Shown here: positions 21,761 through 32,600 of the stretch, piece by piece | Position numbering within the stretch: position 1 is the stretch's first letter | Layout of the letters: each line of letters starts with the position of its first letter | Assembly: GCA_003117195.1 (NCBI GenBank) | Contig: BDSI01000042.1 | Span: 136,986-200,985, forward strand | DNA: 64,000 nt | From: Eudorina sp. 2006-703-Eu-15 | Taxonomy: Eukaryota > Chlorophyta > Chlorophyceae > Chlamydomonadales > Volvocaceae | Direction: 5' to 3' | The notes under the pieces: model-generated | Database searches by the model: none | What the model saw: the letters and a program-made list of their open reading frames with translations, nothing else | What the model was told of the DNA's origin: nothing | Program-made: the position numbers and the translations under genes

Positions 21761-23218
21761 TTAATAAGTACTTGTCGATATTATTAGTTGGTAGCTAGTT
21801 TGCCGACGTGGTTTTTGGCCGGGGCCCCAGCGCGAAGCGCGTTCGGGGGGCCCCGCCCCCTAGGATTGCCCATGTCCGTGTGTGTGTGCGTGTGTGTGTG
21901 CGTGCGTGCGCCGTGCGTGGGTAACGGCAAAACGTTCATTATCCGTTAAACTAATTCGCAATGTTTGTCATATTAATTGTCCTCTATTGCAAGGTAACTT
22001 TGGTTTGGCTGAAAAAAATTCTTTGCGCACAAACGGTCAAAGTAAAGCTCCTCGGTCTCCATGGACCCGAGTCAACATCCACCCAACGCCTCTCGCGCTG
22101 CTATTTGTTTCAACAGGTGCCGCGTGATGAATACTTGGATTAGGGGCAGGTGGCGCGTGCTAAATTGAACTTCGATAGTGTTCTGATGTTTGAACATCAA
22201 GATACCACCAACATCAAGATTTGCCTTTCTGTCTTGCCAGATGAATACAAATCAACAATATGTATTGAATCAAAGTTTCAAGATGCAAAGGGATAGCGTA
22301 ACGAGTGCCAACGAGTTCTCCAGTTCCGATGGCCCAAAGTCCGGGTCTCACCGCGGCTTTTTCGCACCCTGTTTTTGCCTTACATTTGCTATGTAACTAT
22401 TGATAGCAAGCTTTAGAGGTTCACGTCTGCTGCGGGCGTGCAACTGAAGGGCGGACCAAACAACTACAGTTTCACGGCAAAACAAGGATGCTTCAAGCTT
22501 GCTTTGTGATCATCTGCTTGACAGACGGATGTGGTAGTGCAGAGGCGACTGTCGTTACCATAGTGCCGATACGGTGACCGCCGTCGGCAGGATGGTTTCG
22601 GGGCTGCCGACGTGTTTGGGCTTGGTGAATCTATGCACGCCGATCCCCCTTCAACATCAACGACACCCCCAATGGCAACCTTTCACTCTCTCACACTGTT
22701 GCGCGGTAATAGAGTTTTCCTTCTAAAGCAAGCGGCGTGTACGGATTATAGGGGGCCCCGCCCTTTTCCGGCTTCGAGGAAGCCGACCCCTACTTGTCTG
22801 TCGGAGTGATCGCGTCGCTCCAGGAGGGCGCATGTTTGTGAATCTCGGTAGTTTTGTGGCTGAGCGCGGCCATAGTCCGCGCTCCTGGGCATGCGTAGAA
22901 AGTGTTCTCCACGCCCAAGGTACTTTGAGTGATTGTGCAATAGACGGAGACGTTGTGGCTACATTGCATCGGGCAGCGGATAAGTCCCGGCTGGCGAAAG
23001 GGGCAGCTAGGAGAGCGCCTACAAGACCAGTTATTGCTGTAACGCCCAGGTCGTGTCTGAATAGCACGGTATCGGTATCCGGAGCCAATAGTGGATAGTG
23101 ATCAGTTTAACTTGGGATTCAAACGGGACATCGGTGGAGCTCAGCGTTACGAGGAGTTTTTCATATTCGACTGCAGCGACTTACAGCTGTGTTCTATTCG
23201 TCATCATCTACCGGGTAG
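21761..23218. other. No gene recognised; transposon-flank sequence
   Basis: Lower GC than the genes around it, with a short GT-rich microsatellite near 21877-21905 and a GC-rich stem-like motif near 21815-21862 (GGGGCC/GGCCCC). I see no coding segment with recognisable similarity. Confidence 0.35.
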
Positions 23219-23273
23219 TGTTGGTGCGTTACGTACGTGAAACCCGACGAGCCAGTAATGCGGCATGACACCT
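23219..23273 (+). repeat. Fragment related to the Gypsy LTR start
   Basis: Fifty-two bases match 21421-21472 with two differences, then similarity fades. It is either the edge of another, older LTR or a truncated solo LTR. Confidence 0.7.
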
Positions 23274-23683
23274 GTGCCGCTGGCGGGGCTGGCAATTAGA
23301 GGGCACTTACATATATATATAGTAACAGATTCTGGCACGACTGTTATGGCACGACATATATGCCCCTGGAGTTCCAGGTTCGACCCCGACCGAGAGCGGG
23401 CCAAAGACCTTCGACAGTAAGAGGGCAAGGGTGCTCCCATGTCGATGGACGGTGAAGGACCCGATTAAAGTGACCTGCGAGCTGACCAGGAGCGGAGTTG
23501 ACACCTTAGTTGATTCGGCAGATACCGCTGGATGCCGGTGGTGGGTGCTGAACCCGGGAAGAGCACTGATTTCGGAGAAGTCGGCATGGGAGACCGGATG
23601 AGGGTGCCCCGAAATACCGGGGAAGGTAGGGACTGCCAGGTTAGTGGCCACGGGTGAAGCTGAACCCCCCTATCCCACACAAT

Positions 23684-23766
23684 CATATATATAGGGTTAG
23701 GGTTTAGGGTTTACCCTATATATATATATATATATATATAGGGTAAACCCTAACCCTATATATATA
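23684..23766. repeat. Telomere-like TTTAGGG palindrome with AT core
   Basis: AGGGTTAGGGTTTAGGGTTT is followed by ACCC, a TA dinucleotide run, then GGGTAAACCCTAACCC. The two arms are inverted copies around an AT-rich centre, and the whole is flanked by TATATA on both sides. The unit matches the plant/Volvox-type TTTAGGG repeat. Confidence 0.85.
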
Positions 23767-24336
23767 CGTGTTTGTAGACACCTCTCTCCCCCAATCCTCG
23801 ACTCCTAAACCCCTCGTACTCCTAAACCCCTCGTGCAGCATCCCAGCGCTTTCCTCCGTTGAGTCCGCACCACAACCCGTCAGCCATCCTTTCAACCTGG
23901 GTAGTGACCACCTGCACACGCTACCACCCGCTTTCAGTAGCGCCATGGTGCTGCGCCAGCAGCAGCACGAGTGACACCAGATCACTACTTGTCCTTGCTC
24001 TGGCGGTGAGGTCACATCATCGGGTCGGCCGGCTCGGGGTCCAATGCCAGCGGCTCCTGACAGGTTTGGTAGAGGGTTGTTGCAATGGGGTTCCGTTGTG
24101 AAACACTTGGGGGCGTCAACAAAGCGGCGAATCAGGGGTGCCGCCAGGATAATGTCAAGTAACCACTATCAAGGTTGCAAAGGTTGAGTGATCAGGCACA
24201 TGCCGACATAACATCGTTATTGGGTATCAGCTTTTAGCGCAGTTAGGAGCCTGTGCGTTGACAAGCTTAGAAGTGTAGTGAGGCAGGCGCTGGCAACAAG
24301 AAGGCATGGGAGACTGCTAAGAGCGGCTACGAATTA
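23767..24336. other. No gene recognised; 3' flank of the trypsin-like gene
   Basis: Contains a short direct repeat (ACTCCTAAACCCCTCGT twice near 23806-23840) and otherwise nothing I can assign. A last exon of the trypsin-like gene could lie here, since GTAAGG follows its final recognised codon. Confidence 0.35.
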
Positions 24337-27159
24337 TTAGTGCAGCCTTACCTTCATACGGCGCGTAACGTACGTCATAAGGGTGACGGCTGGGACAATG
24401 GCGCACTTCTGCTTGCTCGTCTTTCGGCCGACCACCATTCCAATCAGGCTTCCAGTCGCCTTGGAGAACACGCCTCCACCGGAATCGCCGGGCGCGCAGA
24501 GCCTGTCTCCGTAGATAAGCCCACAGCGGTCCACTTTAGAGTCGGCAATAGTACCGTGGTACACGCAGGCGGTCCGACCCTGGCAAAACGATACCACACA
24601 GAAGGGCATGAACACACATACTTACGACACCAAATGCTGTACTATCTTTCACCGCATGGTTTAAACAGTTCCCGGACATCGCGAGTTCTGCATCACGTTC
24701 ATCACGGGTGAGATGACATGTTGTTGCCAACGCACCGGGCCGGACAGGCCGTGCGCGTAGAAGCTCTCCCCCGTCTTGCCAACGCCCACATAAATGTCTG
24801 GCGCTGAGAGCTCCTGCACAGGAACACATACAAGTGAGATGTATTATTTGGAGGCAGAATCATGCAGTCAGGAACAGGGACAGCACCGAATGAACGGCAG
24901 GGCAGGGAGAAGGGCAGTGGAGTGCAGGGCAGAGTGGGCAAGGGTGTACTGAAAGGGAACAGGGTGTGTACGTACCTGGCCAAATACCTCCATAATGGCG
25001 CAGTCCTGAATGCGGTCCATCTCCACCACCACCGTCTTGACAGCGCGTTTTCGATTGGAGTCATCCCCGCTGTATATATTCAACTGCGTGGCATCACCAA
25101 CACAGAGATCACATTAAAACCATTTTGCTCAGGGGCACTATCAGAAGTACAGGTACGCGTGTACGACTAACAGCCGTAGTCGCCGCTGTGCCAGATGTGT
25201 GACCAAGGAACGATCAACCTTACAATACAACGCATTATGTCTAGTTTGTAACACTTAAGATGAACACTTAAGATGTCGGCTAAATAAGGTTTCACGAAGA
25301 CCGCCACGCAAGACTGAGCCCCAAAGCCCAAGAACAACTGATGCATCTGTGTACCCCCACCCCAACCGCAGAAATGCCCGCAGACATGCTGTCATGCACA
25401 CGGCGCTCCGCAACATCCTAGAACATATATGCGTGCGAACGTCGCGTGAAGAATGTACAAGTGTCTACATCCGAGAGACACATGCGGCACCATACGACTC
25501 ACCTCAACTTCGTCGCCTTCTTTCCAGTCGCGGTCGTGCGCAAACGTGGCCACATGCTTGGGGCTGAAGACTAAGGCGAGGCTCGGCCCCTTCACCATCT
25601 GCTTGGTATCGGCGTCTATCTTGCTGTGGTCCACTTCCCCGATATATTTGAGGGACTCAGCTGCCCGTTTTACTGTGATGTCATCTGCATGACAAAGATG
25701 CATGGCGTCAAGCGCAGGAGGGTGTGTTTTTGACCTAGCAAGGTGTCTTTGGACCTAGGGTTCGGTGTTGTGGGAGCCCGCACCAGGTGCCGCTAGCAGG
25801 GATACAGGGGAAAATAAAAAGGATCAGGGTAAATAGCAGATATGGCATCATGTGAACAGGGACATGGCTGCTCGCTTCATAAGACAGGCAGACCGAGCTG
25901 ATGGGACGAGCCACAGGAATGCATATGGTGCAGTCTGTCAAAGGCAAGCCGGGCTATCATGCATGCCGTGTTACAATGCCAAAAGCACCAATGCGTAGCC
26001 AGGGGCCAGTCATCGCTGCACATGCACACGAAAGGGGGGGTTGCCCGCTTGTGCAAGGATGCAATGGATGCATAGGCTTGTGCTTTGCTCAAACAGACCA
26101 CGCTGTTGCTCACGCAGACCAAGCTGTTGAGCGGATCCCAGGGCCATAAGGACACGACCTCACCGGCTCCTTCACCGGACCTCACCTACCGGCTCCTTCA
26201 CCGGCTCCTTCATCGGCTCCTTCGCTGCTCCCGGCACCCGGGCCAGCTGCTTCTGCTGCGACTGCATGGCATGGGAGAAAACCGGGGAGGACATGCAGGT
26301 TAAAAACCGCATGCCGCTGCACGTGCTTGATTGATGCTAAACTGTGAGGTGTACTTGGGTGAGTGGGGGCCCCCCCAGTTCATTAACCTTAGAAACGCCA
26401 TACAATTAACCGCCATCATGCAAAATTCTTGTTCATCAGGGCTGCTCCAAGGCGGCTGATGGGAGGGGGAAAGCGGCAAAATCTATTGGACGGCCCTGCC
26501 GACATCGCTGCTCACCTGCCGACCATATGCGCTTGCTTTCACTCCAAATTTCAAAGCACCATACCATACCATACCATACCATTCAAGACACGTGCATGGC
26601 AGCTTCTAATAACTGCCAAAAAGGGTCCCTTGTTCATACAGAGAACCTTTCCGTCTTGGCAAACTTCAGACATTTCCATCACCATCACCAACCGTAGAAT
26701 CCGGACCGCAGGCGGTCCATATTCGTGATATGGAATAGGGGCTTCCGTAGGCAGGCACGCGTCCCGAAAACGGTTTCCCGGTCCCCATCTGACATGCGAC
26801 AGTACATCTTAAAGGAATTATATTAATTATTACCATGTCCTTCTCTGCTTTACGTAAGCATTGCGCGCATAATAACAGACCAGCAGATGTCGGCGCAGAG
26901 TCCGCCGGAACTGGGTCATGGTGTACCTCACTCTTCTTAGGCATGCAGAAGCATATAGCCCACCTTGAATGGCCGCCTGCAGCGCTAACTGTTGCCGAAC
27001 ATCAAGGTCTGGTACTTTCTCCGGTTTCAGCAAAAAGAAGGCGTCGCCAGCCTGGTCATCCAAGTTAAAGCCTAGCTTCGAAACAGCGTCGCAGATTGGC
27101 TGGATGGAAGTCTCGTTCTCTCTGCGGACCGAACGAAGGGCTCCGAGAATGGTCAACAT
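24337..27159 (-). CDS. Trypsin-like serine protease, multi-exon
   Basis: Minus-strand exons that I can place: about 27159-26970 (N-terminal, SKLGFNLDDQAGDAFFLLKPEKV), about 26275-26190 (Lys/Glu-rich KEPMKEPVKEPV), about 25690-25502 (catalytic His region SLALVFSPKHVATFAHDRDW), about 25086-24977 (Asp region VVEMDRIQDCAIMEVFG), about 24805-24640, and about 24590-24337 (Ser region LCAPGDSGGGVFSKATGSLIGMVVG). The His, Asp and GDSGG appear in the S1 order, so a trypsin-fold peptidase is well supported. The CAPGDSGG Cys is typical of the fold. The exon near 24805-24640 is unclear: two frames each fit part of it. The N-terminus and final exon are not certain, and no signal peptide is seen. Substrate unknown. 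Confidence 0.62.
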
Positions 27160-27265
27160 ATTACCCGTAGGTCCCCGTGTGCTATTTTAAATATGCTTCA
27201 AAATCAGGCACATCCTAGGCTAGCATGCAATAACCTGGAAATATCTGCAACTATATCATATTGAG

Positions 27266-27890
27266 ATGCAACGCTCGGTACGACATCATACGGTGCTGCG
27301 GATCGCAAACTTCCTGCGAACGACGAAAACCCCAGCAACGGAGGAAGCAGCGGATGGGGCATCGGGCGACACGGCGATGGCCGACACCGACCAGGGTGAC
27401 CGGAACAGGTCGCACGGGCGGGATCAGTCGGTGCGCCGGGTCACGGTCCAGTTCGACGGTGGAGAGAGGGAGGCGGAGGAGGCGGTGGGCGCAGTGATAG
27501 GTTACGCCTACCAGTTGCGTCGGTCTCTGGGCTGGGTGGTGGGGGATAACCTCACCCGCGCCGGCCAGATGGCGCGACGCAGGGCGGCGCCGGATTTCAA
27601 GGCCCTGATGGATGGCGGCATGCGCCCCAGATGGCGCGACGGGGCCACGATCTGCGTGCTCCCCGGGGGGGAGCGGGCCCCCCGGCCTTTCCGCCGGAGG
27701 ACTTGCAACGCTGCAAGAAGGCCGCGCAGGCGAGCAGGGGCATGGGGGGAGCGCGCAACGGGGATTTTTGTACGGACGAGCAGGCATTTGTGATCTGCTG
27801 CGGTTCGACAGGCAGTATTAACCCCGAACCCCAATTACGCAACCCCGACCACACGCACACTCATTCGTTTAACATCTGTACGGAGCCCTA
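27266..27890 (+). other. Unassigned open segment, possibly transposon-derived
   Basis: An open frame (AVGAVIGYAYQLRRSLGWVV, APDFKALMDGGMRPRWRDGA) runs to a G7 tract near 27664, after which a neighbouring frame continues plausibly (PPEDLQRCKKAAQASRGM ... CTDEQAFVICCG). The composition looks protein-like but I recognise no family. A 21-base stretch at 27766-27786 recurs just upstream of the STR12-like start codon at 49705-49725, suggesting a dispersed element. Confidence 0.3.
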
Positions 27891-29017
27891 AGCCTCAACC
27901 GCATCCAACCGCCCAGCCTCGCCCTAGCTTAGGAGGTGAACAAGGAAAGGGGGTATAGGAACACGCCGCCGAGACCGCACGCCAGCTGAGCGCTCTATTT
28001 CAGCGCTACTAACCTTTCTCTCTCTGCTGGCACGTGCGCGGCAACCTACGCTCTGCCGCCTAAGGCTCTCAACTACTGCCTAGCCTGCGGCACAGCACAC
28101 CCCCCAAGCGAGGCGAGAGCAACGCTCCTCCGACGTGTGCAGGAGAAGCCACGGAAGGCAACAAAACCCACCCACAGACGGCGCACCGACAACCCCATCG
28201 GCCGACCAACAGACACGTGCGCCACCTCTGATTCCCTCGAGCGAGATCGGACCGGGGCTTGCGTAGGGGGAGGCAAAAAGGAACCAGAGTCAAGGAAAAA
28301 ACCTCCCCCGCACCGGGACCGGCCTAACCTGAGGCGCACGAATCCCAAGGACAGACACCTATCGCACGGTCCAAAACTGCACACGCGACGCGAAGAACGA
28401 GGGGGGGCGGGCGGGAAACAAATAACTCGCGTACTATTTTACTAGTCTGCGAAGGCGGAAAACAACGTCTAATAAGAAGCACCGGCCCCAACAAACGGCG
28501 AGGCTCACCCGTGCGGCCGAGTGCCGTACCTAACTAGCGACCCGACAGGAGAACCACCCAACCGAAATCACCGCCTTCCCCAAGCACGTCTGTCTCACCT
28601 TGCGCCACAAACAACATTTTGGGCAAGGCCTAAAATAACAACTTGGTTGCACACCGTCATACGCTGCATCCAACCGGTGCTCGCTCAGTATCGCATGTTG
28701 GGATTTCTTTTACCGTTACAAGGTGGACCCGTACGTTTCCCGACCGGGTGTTCCATCGGGCCCAGATAGCTGTAGGCGCCTCATCTCATCAACCTCTACC
28801 AAGGACTGCACACCCATCCTCCATCCCCCCCCGCGGGGGGGTCATGTAGCCATACCGGCCAACACACCAGGTTACCAGCGTGCCAGGATTGCCTCTCCTG
28901 CAAACTATGCCAGACCCGCCGAATCACATGGCGGGGAGGGAACCGGAATCCGACTCTGGGATCTCTGGACAGAACGCCAGTGTCTTTCCCAATAGACGAC
29001 ACCACAGCCCGTCCACG
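27891..29017. other. No gene recognised
   Basis: No supported coding sequence. About 45 bases at 28717-28762 resemble 47636-47680 (CGTTACAAGGTGGACCCG and CCCGACCGGGTGT), so part is dispersed repeat. Confidence 0.3.
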
Positions 29018-29641
29018 AAGCCTACGCACGGCGCTCAGACGTATCGATGAATCAATGTGAAGGACTTGATCTCAAGGAACGTAGCACATGCAGTTCTTCG
29101 ATAGATAAAAGCAAACCAGAATCACCGTTCGGACGACGCCATGCCAGGATGCTGAGCAGCCCCATACATGACAGTACCCCAGTCGCTCGTCCTTACTCCC
29201 TACCGCACCCCTTATCGTACTCCTGGCAATCCTCTCGAGATCCTCTTGAGATCATGCATGCGTCCAGCAGGCACTAACGCTGCGGTGAAAATTTGCGCTT
29301 ACGTGCCCATCCCAAATGCCCACCCACCATGTGACCCGCCGACACCGCAACATCGCAACATCCCTGGCTTCGTTCGCCTGGAGCGCGAGTGACGGATGGA
29401 TGCCGGGCTTCACATGCGCGAAGATGAATTTTGCCCCACTCGATCAGCTATAACCCCGCCCGTATCCAAGGCTGTGAGCAACATCGATCGACGCATACAC
29501 GCGACTGCACCGGAGAAGTACGGTGTACGGTACGACCAAGTACGACTGCGCAGAACGAACAACCTCTGCGCGCAAGCAAGCAAGCAGGCACGCAAGGTCG
29601 CGAGCATGTCGCGCGCCCCGTCGTCTCATCCCCCGCAGGGT

Positions 29642-32600
29642 TCACGGCGAGGCGGGTGAGGTGGCTCTGCGGTCCCGCACGAGGAGCCAGACGCCATCCC
29701 GCGGGGAGTAGGTCAGCCCGGTGGCCATGGCCGGCGGCACCTGCTGCCGGGGCGCCAGCTCAAACGCGAAGCGGCGGAACAGCGACGCCAGGGCGGCCTT
29801 GGCGGTCTGCGGGAGCCCGGGTGCCGAGGGAGGGCGGGGAGCCCCGGGGGGAGGCAATCGAGGCCAACAGCTGATTGCGTGATTGGTTGCTGCGCGGGTG
29901 GAAGGAACCCTTCCAGGCAGGCGCTGCGGGGGCCACGCGGGCGTTAGGATGCCGTCCAGCCAGGACCACGGGGCGGCATGCGTACGAGTGCGGCGTCATA
30001 ATGATGTCATGGCCCCACCCGCATGCTCCTGGATCCCCAATGCCTCCATTTGGAGCGAGTCTTATCTGCAAGTTGAGCAGTAGTTGCACCCACCATCGTG
30101 GCCAGCTTGTGCCCCACACACATGCGGGCGCCCAGGCCGAAACCCAACCACGCGGCGGGGTGGCTGGGGGCCGGCGGCACGTCGGTGCAGTCGCCACCGT
30201 TCGAACTGCCGCCAGCAGCCGAGGACAGGAAGCGCTCGGGCAGGAAGCGCTCCGGCTCGGGCCACAGGGCGGGGTCGTGGTGCAGGTTGTAGTTGGACAG
30301 CACCAGGTAGGAGTCCCTGGTGGTGGTGGTGGTTGTGGTGGTGGTGGTGGGGCCACACGTGGGTGGAGAATCGTATCGGTGCATAGAACCGCAAGAGACG
30401 GCATGCACTAGCTCCCTGCTGTTGTAGGGACTTCGGCATCTTTCCGCACGTGGTCAGACACTACGAGCTCACGTGAGCTTGTCAACAGCCCGGCCGACCT
30501 CCACAGGATTGAGCCGCCCACGCAACCATCCGTGCGTCCATCAATCCGTCCGTCCGTCCGTCCGTCCGTCCGTCCGTCCGTCCGTCCGTCCGTCCGTCCG
30601 TCCGTCCGTCCGTCCGTCCGTCCGTCCGTCCACCCAATCACACAGCCAACCATCATTCAACTGGCCGCCTAAGTACGCAACCAATCAACCAACTACCCAA
30701 CCGCCCAACCACCTGTGGATCGTGCGGCCATCCTCGAGCAGTATGTCACTCTTGGGTTGGCGGAGCAGGTACGACAACGCCGGGTACATGCGCAGCGTCT
30801 CCTTGAGCACCGCCTCCGTGTACGGCAGCTGTACGGGAATAACACATGGCGTTTAATGTCAAGCGGGATATGTATTGAAGAGGTGCGGCTTCAGGTCCAC
30901 CCTGATTCTGTAACAGTCCAAACTCTGTAGCATCGATCGCAGCCGGAAGGGCATACCTTCGGCAACCCGCCTTAAACAAGCAAACATATTGCGCAATCAG
31001 ATAGCAGTCAGATTGCAAATGAGATTCGGATGCCCGGATGCCCGCCCGCAGCGCATCACCTCCTCGGCCAGCAGCTCCGCCGTCAGCTCGCGCCCGCGGG
31101 TGCCGTCCACCTCCGCCACCAACCGCCGCTGCACCTCCGGGTTGCTCGCGACGAGCAACAACGCCATCGAGATTGTCGTACTGGTGGTCTCGTACGAGGC
31201 CAGGATGAAGGTCAGGCTCTGGGCCACCACCTACATTCGTACCCACAGGTATACATCCACAGGTTTGTTTCCGCTTTGACACCCACAGCTCAGCGCATCC
31301 AACGGCATCAAGCTGCAATCCGGGTGCAGAGACCGTGCCGGGGGCCACAGCCGAGCTCGCTCAACCACTAGCCGACGGCCAGACAGCCCAGACAGCCCAG
31401 CCGGGTGCCACAGCCCAGCCGGGTGCTTGCGAGCAGGCGTGGAGCCGGTGACGGTGCTTCCTTAGTCCTGGCCGCATGTCAGGAGCATAACAGTCCCGCG
31501 CGCCGTACCTGTATCCTTAAATTACGGACGGGAACGGCTAGGTAACGCTTCGGCGCGTGGGGAGGTAGGGCATATACCGCGCGGCGGCCTACGTCCCTCA
31601 CTCACCTCGATGTCCGTGTAGCGGTCCTCCAGCTTCCCTCCCTGGCGCTCCTCCAACAGGGCCGCCAGGAAGCTGGAGCTGCGGATGCCGCCGCCCACCT
31701 CGCGGAACGAATGGCAGCTGTCGCCGCCGCCGTTATTAGTGAGGCCGTCCCCGGCGTCTTCGGGGCCCGCCCCCGCAGCAGCAGCCTGCGCGAGCACCTG
31801 AGGGCGTTTCGCGGCGGCGGCCCACAGGGCCATGAGCTGTCGGCTGAGGTCGGCGATGGCGGTGCGGGCGGCCACCGTCTTGCGCTGCTTGGCGTCCGGG
31901 AAGGTGTTGGCCAGCCAGCGGAGCACGGGCGCCAGGGAGGGGAAGATGAGCTGCGGGGGGGCGGCAGCAGGTCCGAGGTCCCAGACACAGAAGAATGGGT
32001 TTGCGAAAGCCGGTCATGGTGTCCGTACTCATCGTGCGGGTAGTGCCGGTCGTCAGACCGGGTAGAAACCGTGGGGAGGTAGGGTGGGGACTGGGCAGAC
32101 AGCTAGCTTCTCGCCTGGGTGTCAGTGAATGGCCGAACGGAGCCGAGGCTTGCGGTCCAGCTAGCAAACGCGTTGTGAACCAGACCCGTGCAGAGGGCTG
32201 CTCCAAGGGAAATTGAAAATAGGTCTCGTGACGGTCCGACGTGAGGCGTTGGGCGCGTGGTGTTGATCAGCCACACCGTATCTCGTCAAATGACGCACCT
32301 GCAGCGGCTGGTAGTTGGACGCGTTCGTGACGTTGAGGGTCTCAAACGCATCGCGACACGCTTCCGCCAGGGCTCCACCCAAACCCTTTTCGGCCTGCTG
32401 CGACTCCTCGAGTGGTCTCACCGACGCTGCTGATTGGATGTCTATCTCGAAGTCGACCCTGCCGCACGTGGCACGTTACGACACATAAGTACGATGGCGG
32501 GACGCTGATGAAAAAGATGGCCGGGCGACTACCTAGTGTCTAGCTAGCTAGCACGACAGTTCGCTTGAACGTGTAATAACACGGCGGGTTCAGAAATAGC

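Noticed and set aside
23378..23400. GGTTCGACCCC resembling a tRNA B box
   Set aside because: Flanking bases do not pair into a T-stem and no A box or acceptor stem is present.
27251..27787. Minus-strand frame of 178 codons
   Set aside because: Pro/Arg/His-rich antisense of the plus-strand segment; no motif.
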